From Neoaquamicrobium microcysteis (lineage in GTDB: Bacteria > Pseudomonadota > Alphaproteobacteria > Rhizobiales > Rhizobiaceae), in the NCBI RefSeq assembly GCF_008180155.1, contig NZ_VSZS01000054.1, forward strand, positions 1 to 64,000: a DNA stretch of 64,000 nucleotides. The letters are read 5' to 3'. The translations under genes and the position numbers were made by a program. Position 1 is the stretch's first letter, and the number at the start of each line of letters is the position of its first letter. The notes beneath the pieces were generated by a model that saw nothing but the letters and a program-made list of their open reading frames with translations, was not told the DNA's origin and ran no database searches. Shown here in pieces: positions 1-8,134 of this stretch.

Positions 1-113
1 TGATGTCGGTGACGCTGTCGACCGACCATCGCGCCGTCGACGGCGCACTCGGCGCCGAATTGCTCGCGGCGTTCAAAAAGACCGTCGAAAACCCGATGTC
101 GATGCTGGTCTGA
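1..113 (+). CDS. pdhC: Pyruvate dehydrogenase E2 subunit, C-terminal end only
   Basis: Only the last 36 residues lie in the window; the gene begins upstream. The tail carries DHRAVDG, the active-site motif of 2-oxo acid dehydrogenase acyltransferases, in which the His and Asp take part in transfer of the acetyl group from lipoamide to CoA. The ending ENPMSMLV is typical of alphaproteobacterial pyruvate E2 proteins. An acetoin or branched-chain E2 cannot be excluded from so short a piece. The usual downstream partner, lipoamide dehydrogenase, does not follow here. Confidence 0.75.
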   Translation, partial: MSVTLSTDHRAVDGALGAELLAAFKKTVENPMSMLV

Positions 114-182
114 TCGCCGCATCTTGCCGTCAGTGGATGCCGGCTGCATGATGATGGCGGCTGCGTTTTACAGGAGGCCATG

Positions 183-551
183 ATGCCCGACTTCGCACCC
201 CCGGACATGCGCGCGCTGATAGGCAAGGTCATCAAGGCCTCGCCGTCCGACATCAGGTTCGTGGCGCAGCGCCTGCACGACCACGCGTTCGAGCCGCGCA
301 TGTCGCCCGAAGAGACGCGCGCCTTTGCCCGTGAACTTGGTCATGAAAACCTCGACGCATTGTGTGCCGCTGTCGGCCTGCCGCCGCATGTCGCCGAGCG
401 CTGGGAGCGGTTCGGCCTTTCGGCAGAGATGAAGCAGGTGTTCACGCTGATCGCGGATCAGCGTCGCAGGCTTGTGGAAGCCGTCGAGGAGTTCGAGACG
501 ATGACGCATGTCGGCATCGACGATTTCCTGCGCGAGCGTGGGCTGCTCTGA
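183..551 (+). CDS. Hypothetical protein, 122 aa
   Basis: A short soluble protein I do not recognise, rich in charged residues and probably mostly helical, with no signal peptide or membrane segment. Two adjacent ATG codons lie at 180 and 183. An AGGAGG at 172-177 stands only 2 bases before the first but 5 before the second, so 183 is preferred. It lies 69 bases after the pdhC stop on the same strand and could be read through from it. It converges with the SorC regulator gene, with only 3 bases between the two stops. Confidence 0.6.
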   Translation: MPDFAPPDMRALIGKVIKASPSDIRFVAQRLHDHAFEPRMSPEETRAFARELGHENLDALCAAVGLPPHVAERWERFGLSAEMKQVFTLIADQRRRLVEAVEEFETMTHVGIDDFLRERGLL

Positions 552-554
552 GGA

Positions 555-1514
555 TCAGGATCTGTCGATCAGCGTCTGTGCCGTTTCGCTGTCGGTGATG
601 AGGACGCCGGCGCGCACCGCCTTCAGCGCCGCGAGAATGGCGTCGACCTTGTGTTTTCCGCCTGCGGCCAGCACGACATTCGGCACGGACGCCACGGTTT
701 CAAGATCGATCGCCACGACGCGCTCGTTGACCTCATGGTCCACCATCTTACCTTCCGCATCGACGAAGTAGCATAGCAAATTGGCGACAGCGCCTCTGGC
801 CCTCAGCGGTGCCAGGAGCGAGGGCGGCGCGATGCGGTGGCGGAAGATGGTCGCATCCGGGCCCATCTCGCCCACGGTCAGGAGCGCGATGTCGGCATTG
901 GCGGCCCGCCGGCGCACGTCCTGCAACTCCGGCTGCTCCCACAGCAGCGAGCGCAGCACCGGATCGTGCACCATCACCGGTGCCGTTATCTGGTAGCTGT
1001 CGACCTCGAACATGTCGGCCACCTTGGCTGCGACGATGGACGGATTGACCCATTGCGAATGCGGCAGGCCGCCGACCAACCCCACCACCGAGCCGTCCTT
1101 TAGCCGGCGGCGGACGAGAAAGGCGAGGCTCGCGTGCAGCGTCGCGCCGCCGCCGATGGCCAGCGTCATGCCGTCCTGCATGACCTCGCCGAGATACAGC
1201 GCGACGGCGTGGCCGATTGCCTTTTCCAGATGCTCCGTACCCGACGGCGTCGGCACGACGACCGCGCCGTGCAGGCCGAACCGCGCCTCCAGTGCGCGTT
1301 CAAGTTCGATCTGGCCGCTCGTCGGCGCCGTTATGGTCGTGACGACGACGCCCTCCGCCACGCAGGCCGCCAGCGTGCGCATCACCTTGACGCGGCTGAC
1401 GTCGAGCTTTTCCGCGATCTGCTCCTGCGTAAGCCCCTCCACATAGTAGAGCCACGCAGTCTTCACATTGAGATCGGAGGAGACCATCGCCGCGCGGCGC
1501 TTCGTCGTGGACAT
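555..1514 (-). CDS. SorC/DeoR-type sugar-binding transcriptional regulator
   Basis: A 319-residue protein of normal SorC-family length. Residues about 18-60 form a helix-turn-helix of the sigma-70 region 4 type (AWLYYVEGLTQEQIAEKLDVS), followed by the sugar-phosphate-binding Rossmann-like domain (TLAIGGGATLHASL; DIALLTVGEMG; KVDAILAALK). Family members bind phosphorylated sugars or polyols as effectors. It is divergent from the ABC importer at 1754-5550, and a perfect inverted repeat with a sigma-70-like promoter lies between them, so control of that importer and of itself is likely. A second SorC homologue lies at 14588-15598. Confidence 0.88.
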   Translation of the reverse strand: MSTTKRRAAMVSSDLNVKTAWLYYVEGLTQEQIAEKLDVSRVKVMRTLAACVAEGVVVTTITAPTSGQIELERALEARFGLHGAVVVPTPSGTEHLEKAIGHAVALYLGEVMQDGMTLAIGGGATLHASLAFLVRRRLKDGSVVGLVGGLPHSQWVNPSIVAAKVADMFEVDSYQITAPVMVHDPVLRSLLWEQPELQDVRRRAANADIALLTVGEMGPDATIFRHRIAPPSLLAPLRARGAVANLLCYFVDAEGKMVDHEVNERVVAIDLETVASVPNVVLAAGGKHKVDAILAALKAVRAGVLITDSETAQTLIDRS

Positions 1515-1604
1515 GTTCAGGCTCCTCTTCCCTTGCAGCGAACCATTCGTAGGATGCCACCCGACCTGTCAACCCGAAAGGCGATGATGCGCCGGCTCAT
1601 GAAG

Positions 1605-1638
1605 TGTTCATTTGTATTTGACATCGAACAAATGAACA
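1605..1638. promoter_or_regulatory. Inverted repeat, candidate SorC operator
   Basis: Two perfect 11-base arms, TGTTCATTTGT (1605-1615) and ACAAATGAACA (1628-1638), separated by 12 bases. The repeat encloses a TTGACA -35 element, so bound protein would cover the promoter. Its position between the SorC gene and the ABC operon makes it the probable binding site of that regulator. Confidence 0.65.
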
Positions 1639-1646
1639 TATTTTAT
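1618..1646 (+). promoter_or_regulatory. Sigma-70-type promoter of the ABC operon
   Basis: A consensus -35 TTGACA at 1618-1623, a 17-base spacer, and TTTTAT at 1641-1646 as -10 (or TATTTT at 1639-1644 with a 15-base spacer). It reads toward the substrate-binding protein gene at 1754 and overlaps the inverted repeat at 1605-1638. Confidence 0.5.
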
Positions 1647-1753
1647 GGTAGCCAGCGCATTTGTCATCCAGCGGTCATGTGCGCCATGCAGGGAGGAGCT
1701 GGCAGGCCGTCTGTCTCAAGAGGCAGGCCACCAGTACGCAACAGGAGGTTCCT

Positions 1754-2740
1754 ATGAAATCGCTTTCCATTAAGCTGGCCGCAAGCCAGCTCGCGCTTGC
1801 ACTTTCGCTCTCGCTCGGCGCCGCTCATGCGGAGACGCTGATGCTTTACACCTCGCAGCCGGAAGCCGACGCGACCAAGACCGTGGAGGCCTTCAAGGAG
1901 GCCAATCCCGGCGTGGACGTCCAGATCTTCCGTTCCGGCACGAGCGACCTGATGACCAAGCTTGCGGCCGAGTTCGCCGCCGGCGCGCCGCAGCCCGACG
2001 TGCTTCTCATCGCCGACGCCGTCACGATGGAGTTGCTCAAGAAGGACGACCGCCTGCTCGCCTATCCCGAGGCCGATGTGGCCGGGCTGGCCGAAGGCTC
2101 CTACGACGCCGACCGGACCTATTTCGGCTCGAAGCTGATCACCACGGGCATCGCCTACAACACGGCCGCCGCCGAGAAGCCGGAGACCTGGAACGACCTT
2201 CTCAAGCCGGAATACAAGGATGGCGTGGTGCTGCCGAGCCCGCTCTATTCGGGTGCTGCGGCGTTCATGATGTCGGGCTTCTCGATGAACCCGGATATCG
2301 GCTGGGAGTTCTACACCGGCCTCAAGGACAACAACGCCATCACCGTGCAGGGCAACGGCGCGGTGCTGCGCTCGGTCGCCAACGGCGAGAAGCCCTACGG
2401 CATCCTCGTCGACTTCATGGCCATGAACGCGAAGGCGCAGGGCTCGCCGGTGGAGTTCGTGTTCCCGCCCGAAGGCGTGCCTGCCGTGACCGAGCCGGTG
2501 GCGATCATGTCCACCGCCAAGAATGTCGAGGGTGCCAAGCGCTTCGTCGACTTCATTCTGTCGGAAGACGGCCAGAAGCTCGCGCTCGACATGGGCTACC
2601 TGCCCGCCGATGCCTCCGTCGGCCGGCCGGCGTGGTTGCCTGAAGGTGTCGAGGTCACGGTGATGCCTGTGGACATCCAGGGTGTTGCCGAGCGTATCGA
2701 CGCCGACAAGGAGAAGTTCTCCGCACTGTTCGGCGGCTAA
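1754..2740 (+). CDS. Ferric-type ABC transporter substrate-binding protein (FbpA/AfuA-like)
   Basis: A 328-residue periplasmic solute-binding protein. The start at 1754 follows AGGAGG with good spacing and opens on a signal peptide ending LGAAHA. The mature part begins ETLMLYTSQPEADATK and contains TGIAYNTAA and VVLPSPLYSGAAA, typical of the FbpA/AfuA/PhnS group. It is the first gene of an operon with a fused permease (2780) and an ATPase (4471). Family members bind ferric iron, phosphonates or, in AfuA, hexose phosphates. The SorC regulator and downstream phosphatase-type enzymes favour a phosphorylated organic substrate over iron; this is inference. Confidence 0.85.
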   Translation: MKSLSIKLAASQLALALSLSLGAAHAETLMLYTSQPEADATKTVEAFKEANPGVDVQIFRSGTSDLMTKLAAEFAAGAPQPDVLLIADAVTMELLKKDDRLLAYPEADVAGLAEGSYDADRTYFGSKLITTGIAYNTAAAEKPETWNDLLKPEYKDGVVLPSPLYSGAAAFMMSGFSMNPDIGWEFYTGLKDNNAITVQGNGAVLRSVANGEKPYGILVDFMAMNAKAQGSPVEFVFPPEGVPAVTEPVAIMSTAKNVEGAKRFVDFILSEDGQKLALDMGYLPADASVGRPAWLPEGVEVTVMPVDIQGVAERIDADKEKFSALFGG

Positions 2741-2779
2741 GGACAGTCGGGCCGTAGACAAGCAGGCGGGACAGGCATC

Positions 2780-4483
2780 ATGGCGCAAGCTTTGAAGGAA
2801 TGGCGGGGCCAGGAGATGGCCCTGGCGGTGGCGGTCGCTGCGATCATCGCCGTCCTGTCCCTCCTGCCGATGGTGCGGCTGGTCTGGGAAATCGTCGCGC
2901 CGGGCGGCACGTTCTCGCTCTCTGCGATCAATGCGGGGCTTGCCAATCCGGCGACCCTGACGGCCACGATCAACACCCTCGTGGTCGGCATCGGCGGCAC
3001 GGTGGTGGCGGTCGTCGCCGGCACCGTCGTGGCGCTCGTGGTCGCGCTTACCGACATGCGCGGCCGCAACGCCTTCGTGCTGTGCTTCGTCATGCCGCTG
3101 ATGATCGCGCCGCAGGTGACGGCGCTGGCGTGGCTGCAGCTTTTCGGCCCGGCCAGCCCGTTTCTCAAGCTCATAGGCATGGCGCCGCCGCTGGGAAGCC
3201 GCAATCCGCTATATTCGCCGGAAGGCATCATCCTCCTGCTGGGCATCCAGTATGCTCCGCTGGTGTTCCTTTTGGTACGGGCGGGCCTGCGCAAGCTGCC
3301 GCGCGAGCTGGTTGAGGCGGCGCGGGCCGGCGGCGCGGGCTGGTTCACCGTGCTGCGCACCGTCGTCCTGCCGCTGATGACGCCCTCCATCGTTGCCGCC
3401 GCGGCGCTGGCTTTCGTATCGTCGGTCGGCAATTTCGGCATTCCCGCCTTCCTGGGCATCCCGGCAAACTATCTCGTGCTGCCGACGCTGATCTACCAGC
3501 GGCTGGCCGGCGGCGGGCCTGCAGTGCTGGGCGAGGTGGCGTTCCTGTCGGTGCTGATCGGCGTCATCGCCATGGCCGGCATTCTGGCGCAGGAGGCGAT
3601 GAGCCGTCGGCGCGACTATCGCATCAGCTCGACCTCGCTCCCGGCCGATCCCTATCCACTCGGCCGCTTTCGCCTGCCGCTGGAGATCGCGATGTGGGTG
3701 CTGATCGCGGGCATTCTCGTGCTGCCGCTGTTTGGGCTCATGCTCACTTCGCTGGTCCCCGGCCACGGCATTCCGCTGTCGTCGCAGACCGCTACGCTGG
3801 CCAACTACAAGTTCGTGCTGTTCGAGCATGCCGGCTCGCGGCGTGCCTTCGGCAACAGCATGATGCTGGCGCTCGGGGCAGCGATCTTCGCCGTGCTCGC
3901 CGCGCTGCCGGTGGCCTATCTCGTCGCATGGGGCAGGCAGAGATGGGTGCGGTTCGCCAATCTGATGATCGAGCTGCCCTACGCGCTGCCCGGCGTCGTG
4001 CTCGCGATCGCGTCGCTGCTGCTGTTCCTGCGGCCGATCCCGCTCACCGGCATCCACATCTACAACACGGTATGGATCATCCTCTACGCCTACCTCGCCC
4101 GCTTCCTGGTGCTGGCGCTGCGCCCGACGGTGAGCGGATATCACCAGGTCGATCGCGCTTTGGAAGAGGCCGCGCAGGTTACCGGTGCGGGCCTGTTCAT
4201 GCGGATGCGCACCGTCATCTTTCCGCTGGTCGCGCCGGCCGCGATGGCGGGCGGACTGCTGATCTTCATGACCGCGCTGAGCGAGCTGACGGTGTCGGCG
4301 CTGCTCTGGTCGTCGGGGTCTGAAACCATCGGCGTCGTCATGTTCTCGTTCGAGCAGGGCGGCGATTCGAAATATGCGGCGGCGCTGTCGATCATCACGG
4401 TCTCCATCACCTTCGGGCTGATGCTTGCGACCAACATGTTCGCGCGCCACCTGCCCAACGGAGTGCTCCCATGGCGGGATTGA
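2780..4483 (+). CDS. ABC transporter permease, fused two-domain type (FbpB-like)
   Basis: A 567-residue inner-membrane protein with about twelve hydrophobic segments arranged as two permease domains. Each half carries an EAA loop for docking the ATPase: LVEAARAGGAGWFTVLRTVVLP near residue 180 and LEEAAQVTGAGLFMRMRTVIFP near residue 465. Such fusion is normal for the ferric-type family. It starts 39 bases after the binding-protein gene and overlaps the ATPase gene by 13 bases, so the three are translated from one mRNA. Confidence 0.88.
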   Translation: MAQALKEWRGQEMALAVAVAAIIAVLSLLPMVRLVWEIVAPGGTFSLSAINAGLANPATLTATINTLVVGIGGTVVAVVAGTVVALVVALTDMRGRNAFVLCFVMPLMIAPQVTALAWLQLFGPASPFLKLIGMAPPLGSRNPLYSPEGIILLLGIQYAPLVFLLVRAGLRKLPRELVEAARAGGAGWFTVLRTVVLPLMTPSIVAAAALAFVSSVGNFGIPAFLGIPANYLVLPTLIYQRLAGGGPAVLGEVAFLSVLIGVIAMAGILAQEAMSRRRDYRISSTSLPADPYPLGRFRLPLEIAMWVLIAGILVLPLFGLMLTSLVPGHGIPLSSQTATLANYKFVLFEHAGSRRAFGNSMMLALGAAIFAVLAALPVAYLVAWGRQRWVRFANLMIELPYALPGVVLAIASLLLFLRPIPLTGIHIYNTVWIILYAYLARFLVLALRPTVSGYHQVDRALEEAAQVTGAGLFMRMRTVIFPLVAPAAMAGGLLIFMTALSELTVSALLWSSGSETIGVVMFSFEQGGDSKYAAALSIITVSITFGLMLATNMFARHLPNGVLPWRD

Positions 4484-5550
4484 CCATGCGCGGCGTCACC
4501 AAGACGTTCGGCGATTTCGATGCTGTGAAGGACGTGACGCTGGAGGTCGCCGACGGCGAGTTCCTGGCGGTGCTCGGCCCGTCGGGGTGCGGCAAGACCA
4601 CGCTGCTGCGGCTGGTGGCCGGCTTCGAGGGCGTCACCGGCGGCGAAATCGGCATCGGCGAAAGGGTGGTGTCGAACGCCGACGGCAACGTGCCGCCGGA
4701 AAAACGCCGCGTCGGTATCGTCTTCCAAAACTACGCGCTTTGGCCGCATATGACGGTGGCCGAGAATGTCGGCTACGCGCTCAAGGTCGCCAAGGTCGAA
4801 AAAACCGAGGCGAAGCGCAAGGTCGATGAGGCGCTCGCGCTGGTCAACCTTCAGGGCTTCGGCGACCGCTATCCGGCCAAGTTGTCCGGCGGGCAGCGTC
4901 AGCGCGTGGCGCTGGCGCGATGTCTCGTCGCCGCGCCTTCGCTGGTTCTGTTCGACGAGCCGCTGGCCAATCTCGACGTGCATCTGCGCGCGTCGATGGA
5001 GGACGAGTTCGCTGCCTTCCACAAGCGCACCGGCACCACCATCGTCTACATCACCCACGATCAGGCCGAGGCGATGGCGCTGGCCGACCGCATCGCGGTC
5101 ATGGATCAAGGGCGGCTGGTTCAGCTCGACGCGCCGCGCAAGCTCTACAGCGAACCGGCAACGGAGATGGTCGCTTCCTTCATCGCGCAGGGCATCGTGC
5201 TGCCGGCAAAAGTTCTGTCTGGCGAGGAGGGCGGCCATTGCCGCGTGAGCGTGCTGGGACAGGAGGCCGTGGTGCGCTGCCGGCCGGGCGAGCAGCCGCG
5301 TGAGGCGGCCAAGATTTGCTGCCGTGCGCAGGATATAGAGATGGCCGCCGCCGGGGAGCCGGGGCTCGACGGGACGGTTATCCGCGCCGTCTACAAGGGT
5401 GGATCGACGCGCATCGAGTTTGCGCCTGCCGCCGACCCCACCGTCCACCTGCATTTCGAGCTGCCGGATCCGAACCCGTTTCAGGAGGGTGCACAGGCGC
5501 GCATCCGCATCCGCTCCGGCTGGCTGATCCCGTCGGGGGCTGCGGCCTGA
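4471..5550 (+). CDS. ABC transporter ATP-binding protein (FbpC-like)
   Basis: A 359-residue ATPase energising the importer at 1754-4483. Visible motifs are Walker A GPSGCGKTT near residue 37, the signature LSGGQRQRVALAR near 137, Walker B VLFDEP near 157, and the H-loop His in YITHDQAEAMALADRI. About 120 residues after the nucleotide-binding domain form a TOBE-type regulatory tail, as in FbpC, PotA and MalK homologues. It begins inside the end of the permease gene and ends two bases before the hydrolase gene at 5553, so all lie in one operon. Confidence 0.88.
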   Translation: MAGLTMRGVTKTFGDFDAVKDVTLEVADGEFLAVLGPSGCGKTTLLRLVAGFEGVTGGEIGIGERVVSNADGNVPPEKRRVGIVFQNYALWPHMTVAENVGYALKVAKVEKTEAKRKVDEALALVNLQGFGDRYPAKLSGGQRQRVALARCLVAAPSLVLFDEPLANLDVHLRASMEDEFAAFHKRTGTTIVYITHDQAEAMALADRIAVMDQGRLVQLDAPRKLYSEPATEMVASFIAQGIVLPAKVLSGEEGGHCRVSVLGQEAVVRCRPGEQPREAAKICCRAQDIEMAAAGEPGLDGTVIRAVYKGGSTRIEFAPAADPTVHLHFELPDPNPFQEGAQARIRIRSGWLIPSGAAA

Positions 5551-5552
5551 CC

Positions 5553-6701
5553 ATGGAGATTGGGCTGTTCGGCGGTTTTGGCGAAAAGGGGCGCACCAGC
5601 ATCGGCGTGAAAAGCGGCGAAACCCGTCTCATGCTGGATGCCGGCATCAAGGTGGGTGCGGCTCTGGCGGACTATCACCCGAAGCTGCTGTGGCCCGCCG
5701 GCGAGATCGATGCGCTGCTGCTGACCCACGCCCATGAAGACCACGCGGGCGCGCTCTCGTGGCTGCTGGCTCAGGGCTTTCGTGGCCGCATCCTTATGAC
5801 GGCCGAAACGAGATCGGAAACGCCGGCGACGCTGGCCGGATACGCCGACGCAGCCGATCTCGCGGCCTGCCCTTTCCCGCGGGACAGGATCGAGATTTTC
5901 GAGCCGGGCGAAACGCTTTCCATCGGCGCCATGCGGATCGAGACGGGCCGGTCGGGCCACGTCGTTGGCGGGGTATGGTTCGCCGTCGATGACGGCTCGC
6001 GCCGCTTCGTCCATTGTGGTGATGTCGTGCCCGACAGCGGCGTCTTCGTCATGGACACGCTGCCTGAATGCGACCTGATCGCGCTCGATGCATCATATGG
6101 CGCCGATCCGATTTCGGGCGTCGAGCGCGCGCGCGCCATCGCCGCATGGGTGGATGCCCGCCCGGCAGGGTGCCTGCTGCCAACGCCGCTTTCCGGCAGG
6201 TCGCTCGAACTGATGGCGGCGCTTTCGGGCCCGTTCGCCATCCATACCAGCATGCGCGAGGCGCTCGCAGTACAGATCGATGCGGGAAGCGCGCTTGCGC
6301 CCGGCATGGCGGAGCGGCTTCACGCACGGCTTTCCGAAGCGCGCGACTGGTCCGACGGGGAAAGCCTGCCGGCCCTGCCGCTGCTGGCGGATGACGGCAT
6401 GGGCAAGGCCGGGCCGTCGGCGAGGCTGTTGCCGCGCGCCGCCGATGCCGGGTTTCCCATCCTGTTGAGCGGGCATCTGCCGGAAGGCTCGCCGGGCCAG
6501 TTGCTGCATGCTGCCGGCCGGGCGGACTGGATACGGATGCCGACCCATCCGACGCTGCCGGGAAACGTCGCGATATGGGAGGGGGCCGGCCGCCCCGCCG
6601 CGCTCGGACATTCGTGCGTGTCGGCCGAGCTCGTTCCGCTCGGCACGCATATTCCCGCCCTTCGCCTCGATAGCCGTACCGGCGATGTCCTGACCATTTG
6701 A
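5553..6701 (+). CDS. Metallo-beta-lactamase-fold hydrolase
   Basis: A 382-residue cytoplasmic protein. The start at 5553 lies two bases after the ATPase stop; the reading frame is open further upstream but only overlaps the ATPase gene. The N-terminal GGFGEKGRTSIGV is reminiscent of RNase J and related phosphodiesterases, and HAHEDH at residues 59-64 is the di-metal motif. Further metal-ligand candidates are the His in SGHVVGG and the Asp in HCGDVV. The beta-CASP motifs of RNase J were not recognised. Placement between an importer and SurE suggests action on the imported compound, perhaps a phosphodiester; the substrate is unknown. Confidence 0.8.
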   Translation: MEIGLFGGFGEKGRTSIGVKSGETRLMLDAGIKVGAALADYHPKLLWPAGEIDALLLTHAHEDHAGALSWLLAQGFRGRILMTAETRSETPATLAGYADAADLAACPFPRDRIEIFEPGETLSIGAMRIETGRSGHVVGGVWFAVDDGSRRFVHCGDVVPDSGVFVMDTLPECDLIALDASYGADPISGVERARAIAAWVDARPAGCLLPTPLSGRSLELMAALSGPFAIHTSMREALAVQIDAGSALAPGMAERLHARLSEARDWSDGESLPALPLLADDGMGKAGPSARLLPRAADAGFPILLSGHLPEGSPGQLLHAAGRADWIRMPTHPTLPGNVAIWEGAGRPAALGHSCVSAELVPLGTHIPALRLDSRTGDVLTI

Positions 6702-6713
6702 AGAGGAAGCGCG

Positions 6714-7457
6714 ATGAGGATTCTCGTCTGCAACGACGATGGCATCGAGGCTCCGGGCCTCGCATTTCTGGCCAAGACCGCCGCGCGCCTGAGCGACGAT
6801 GTATGGGTGGTCGCACCTGAGGTGAAGCACACGGCCGCGTCAGGCTCCATCACCATCGCCAAGCCGATCACGATGCGCAAGCTGGGCGAACAGCGCTATT
6901 CCTGTTCCGGCAAACCGGCAGATTGCATCGTCGCGTCCATGACGTGGCTGTTCGAAGGCGGCAAGAAGCCGGATCTGGTCATTGCAGGTGTCAACGACGG
7001 CCGCAACGTGGCCGAAGATCTCGCCTATTCCGGCACGCTGGCGATTGCCCGCGAGGCGTCTTTCTGGGGCGTGCCCTCCATCGGCTTTTCACGGGTCAAG
7101 AACCCGCAGATCGGCAATGACGATCATGAGTGGCTGGCGCGGCTGATCGGTACTTTGTTCGAGGCGCGGGCGGAGTGGGCCCTCGACGGACACTATCTTA
7201 GCGTCAACCTGCCCGACGCGTTGCCCGCTCAGGTCCGCCAGCCCCGCATCGGCCGGGACAAGATCGGCAGCCGTGCGGAGGTGGTGGAAAGCGATGGCGA
7301 CAGCACCGTCATCATCATACCGCGCGGTCGGCCCCACACCACCAAGGACGGCGACGAGAACAGCGCCATAGATGCCGGCTGCGTCACCATCAACCGGCTG
7401 AACTGGTTCGGCGGCGCGCCGCTCGGCGATGATCTTGTCGCGCGGCTTCAGGCGTAG
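6714..7457 (+). CDS. surE: SurE-like 5'/3'-nucleotidase (phosphomonoesterase)
   Basis: A 247-residue protein of SurE length. The N-terminus MRILVCNDDGIEAPG carries the metal-binding DD pair, and GVNDGRNVAEDLAYSGT matches the conserved SurE active-site loop except that Asp replaces the usual Ala in the N-A-G-x-N segment. SurE enzymes remove phosphate from nucleotides and short polyphosphates. It sits 12 bases after the hydrolase gene, last in the ABC operon. It is probably not the housekeeping surE, which normally lies beside pcm or serS, so a specialised phosphatase in a catabolic operon is likelier. Its end overlaps the convergent HAD gene by 10 bases. Confidence 0.85.
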   Translation: MRILVCNDDGIEAPGLAFLAKTAARLSDDVWVVAPEVKHTAASGSITIAKPITMRKLGEQRYSCSGKPADCIVASMTWLFEGGKKPDLVIAGVNDGRNVAEDLAYSGTLAIAREASFWGVPSIGFSRVKNPQIGNDDHEWLARLIGTLFEARAEWALDGHYLSVNLPDALPAQVRQPRIGRDKIGSRAEVVESDGDSTVIIIPRGRPHTTKDGDENSAIDAGCVTINRLNWFGGAPLGDDLVARLQA

Positions 7458-8119
7458 GCGCGCACCCGTTCGATCTCGCGCGACACGGCGTTCCAATCGG
7501 CACACGCCACAGCCGCGCCATGCTCGATCAGCCGTTCCGCATGGCCGGGATAGGTGTGGCCGCCGCCTGTAAAGCCGATGGCGACCATCCCCGCGGCGAC
7601 CGCCCCTTGCACGCCGAAGGGCGAATCTTCGATCACGACGCAGCCCGAAGGCTCGGCACCCATGCGCTCTGCGGCAAACAGGAAGATGTCGGGAGCGGGC
7701 TTGCCGCGCGCTACCATCGAAGACGAGAATATCGCGTCCCCGAAGTGATGCGCCAGTCTCGTCACGGCGAGGCTGTGGTGGATACGTTCCATCGACGAGG
7801 ACGACGCGACGCAGCGCGCCGCAGTCAGGTCGTCGAGGAACGCAGCGATCCCGTCGGTCGGCTCGAGCCGTTCCGTGAAGAGCTGCCTGGTTTCGAGCCA
7901 GATATCGTCCTGCCTGTCGTCCGATAGCAGGTGACCGGTAAGGCCGTGTATCTTCGCGATGATGTCGGCCTGCTTCATGCCGATGCACTGGGCGATGATG
8001 TCAGGCCCCACGCCCGCCATGCCGTGCCGCTCGTAGACGCGCTCGTAGGCCAGCGCGGCGAGAGGCTCGCTGTCGACGAGCACGCCGTCGCAGTCGAAAA
8101 TGATGAGGGATGGCTTCAA
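7448..8119 (-). CDS. HAD-family phosphatase, beta-phosphoglucomutase-like
   Basis: A 223-residue haloacid dehalogenase-superfamily enzyme. Motif I is DCDGVLVDSE (catalytic Asp at residues 9 and 11), motif II lies around VASSSSM, motif III is the Lys in GKPAPD, and motif IV is VIEDSPFG. The cap domain between motifs I and II is of the beta-phosphoglucomutase/sugar phosphatase type. It starts with TTG at 8119, preceded by GGAG at a seven-base distance. It lies 15 bases after the unknown gene 8135-8776 and is surely co-transcribed with it. A role on a hexitol phosphate made by the neighbouring PTS is possible but unproved. Confidence 0.85.
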   Translation of the reverse strand: MKPSLIIFDCDGVLVDSEPLAALAYERVYERHGMAGVGPDIIAQCIGMKQADIIAKIHGLTGHLLSDDRQDDIWLETRQLFTERLEPTDGIAAFLDDLTAARCVASSSSMERIHHSLAVTRLAHHFGDAIFSSSMVARGKPAPDIFLFAAERMGAEPSGCVVIEDSPFGVQGAVAAGMVAIGFTGGGHTYPGHAERLIEHGAAVACADWNAVSREIERVRAYA

Positions 8120-8134
8120 GCTGGAACTCCGGAT

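Noticed and set aside
1754-5550. Ferric iron importer as the firm function of the ABC operon
   Set aside because: Family resemblance alone does not decide the substrate; the regulator and phosphatase neighbours point elsewhere.
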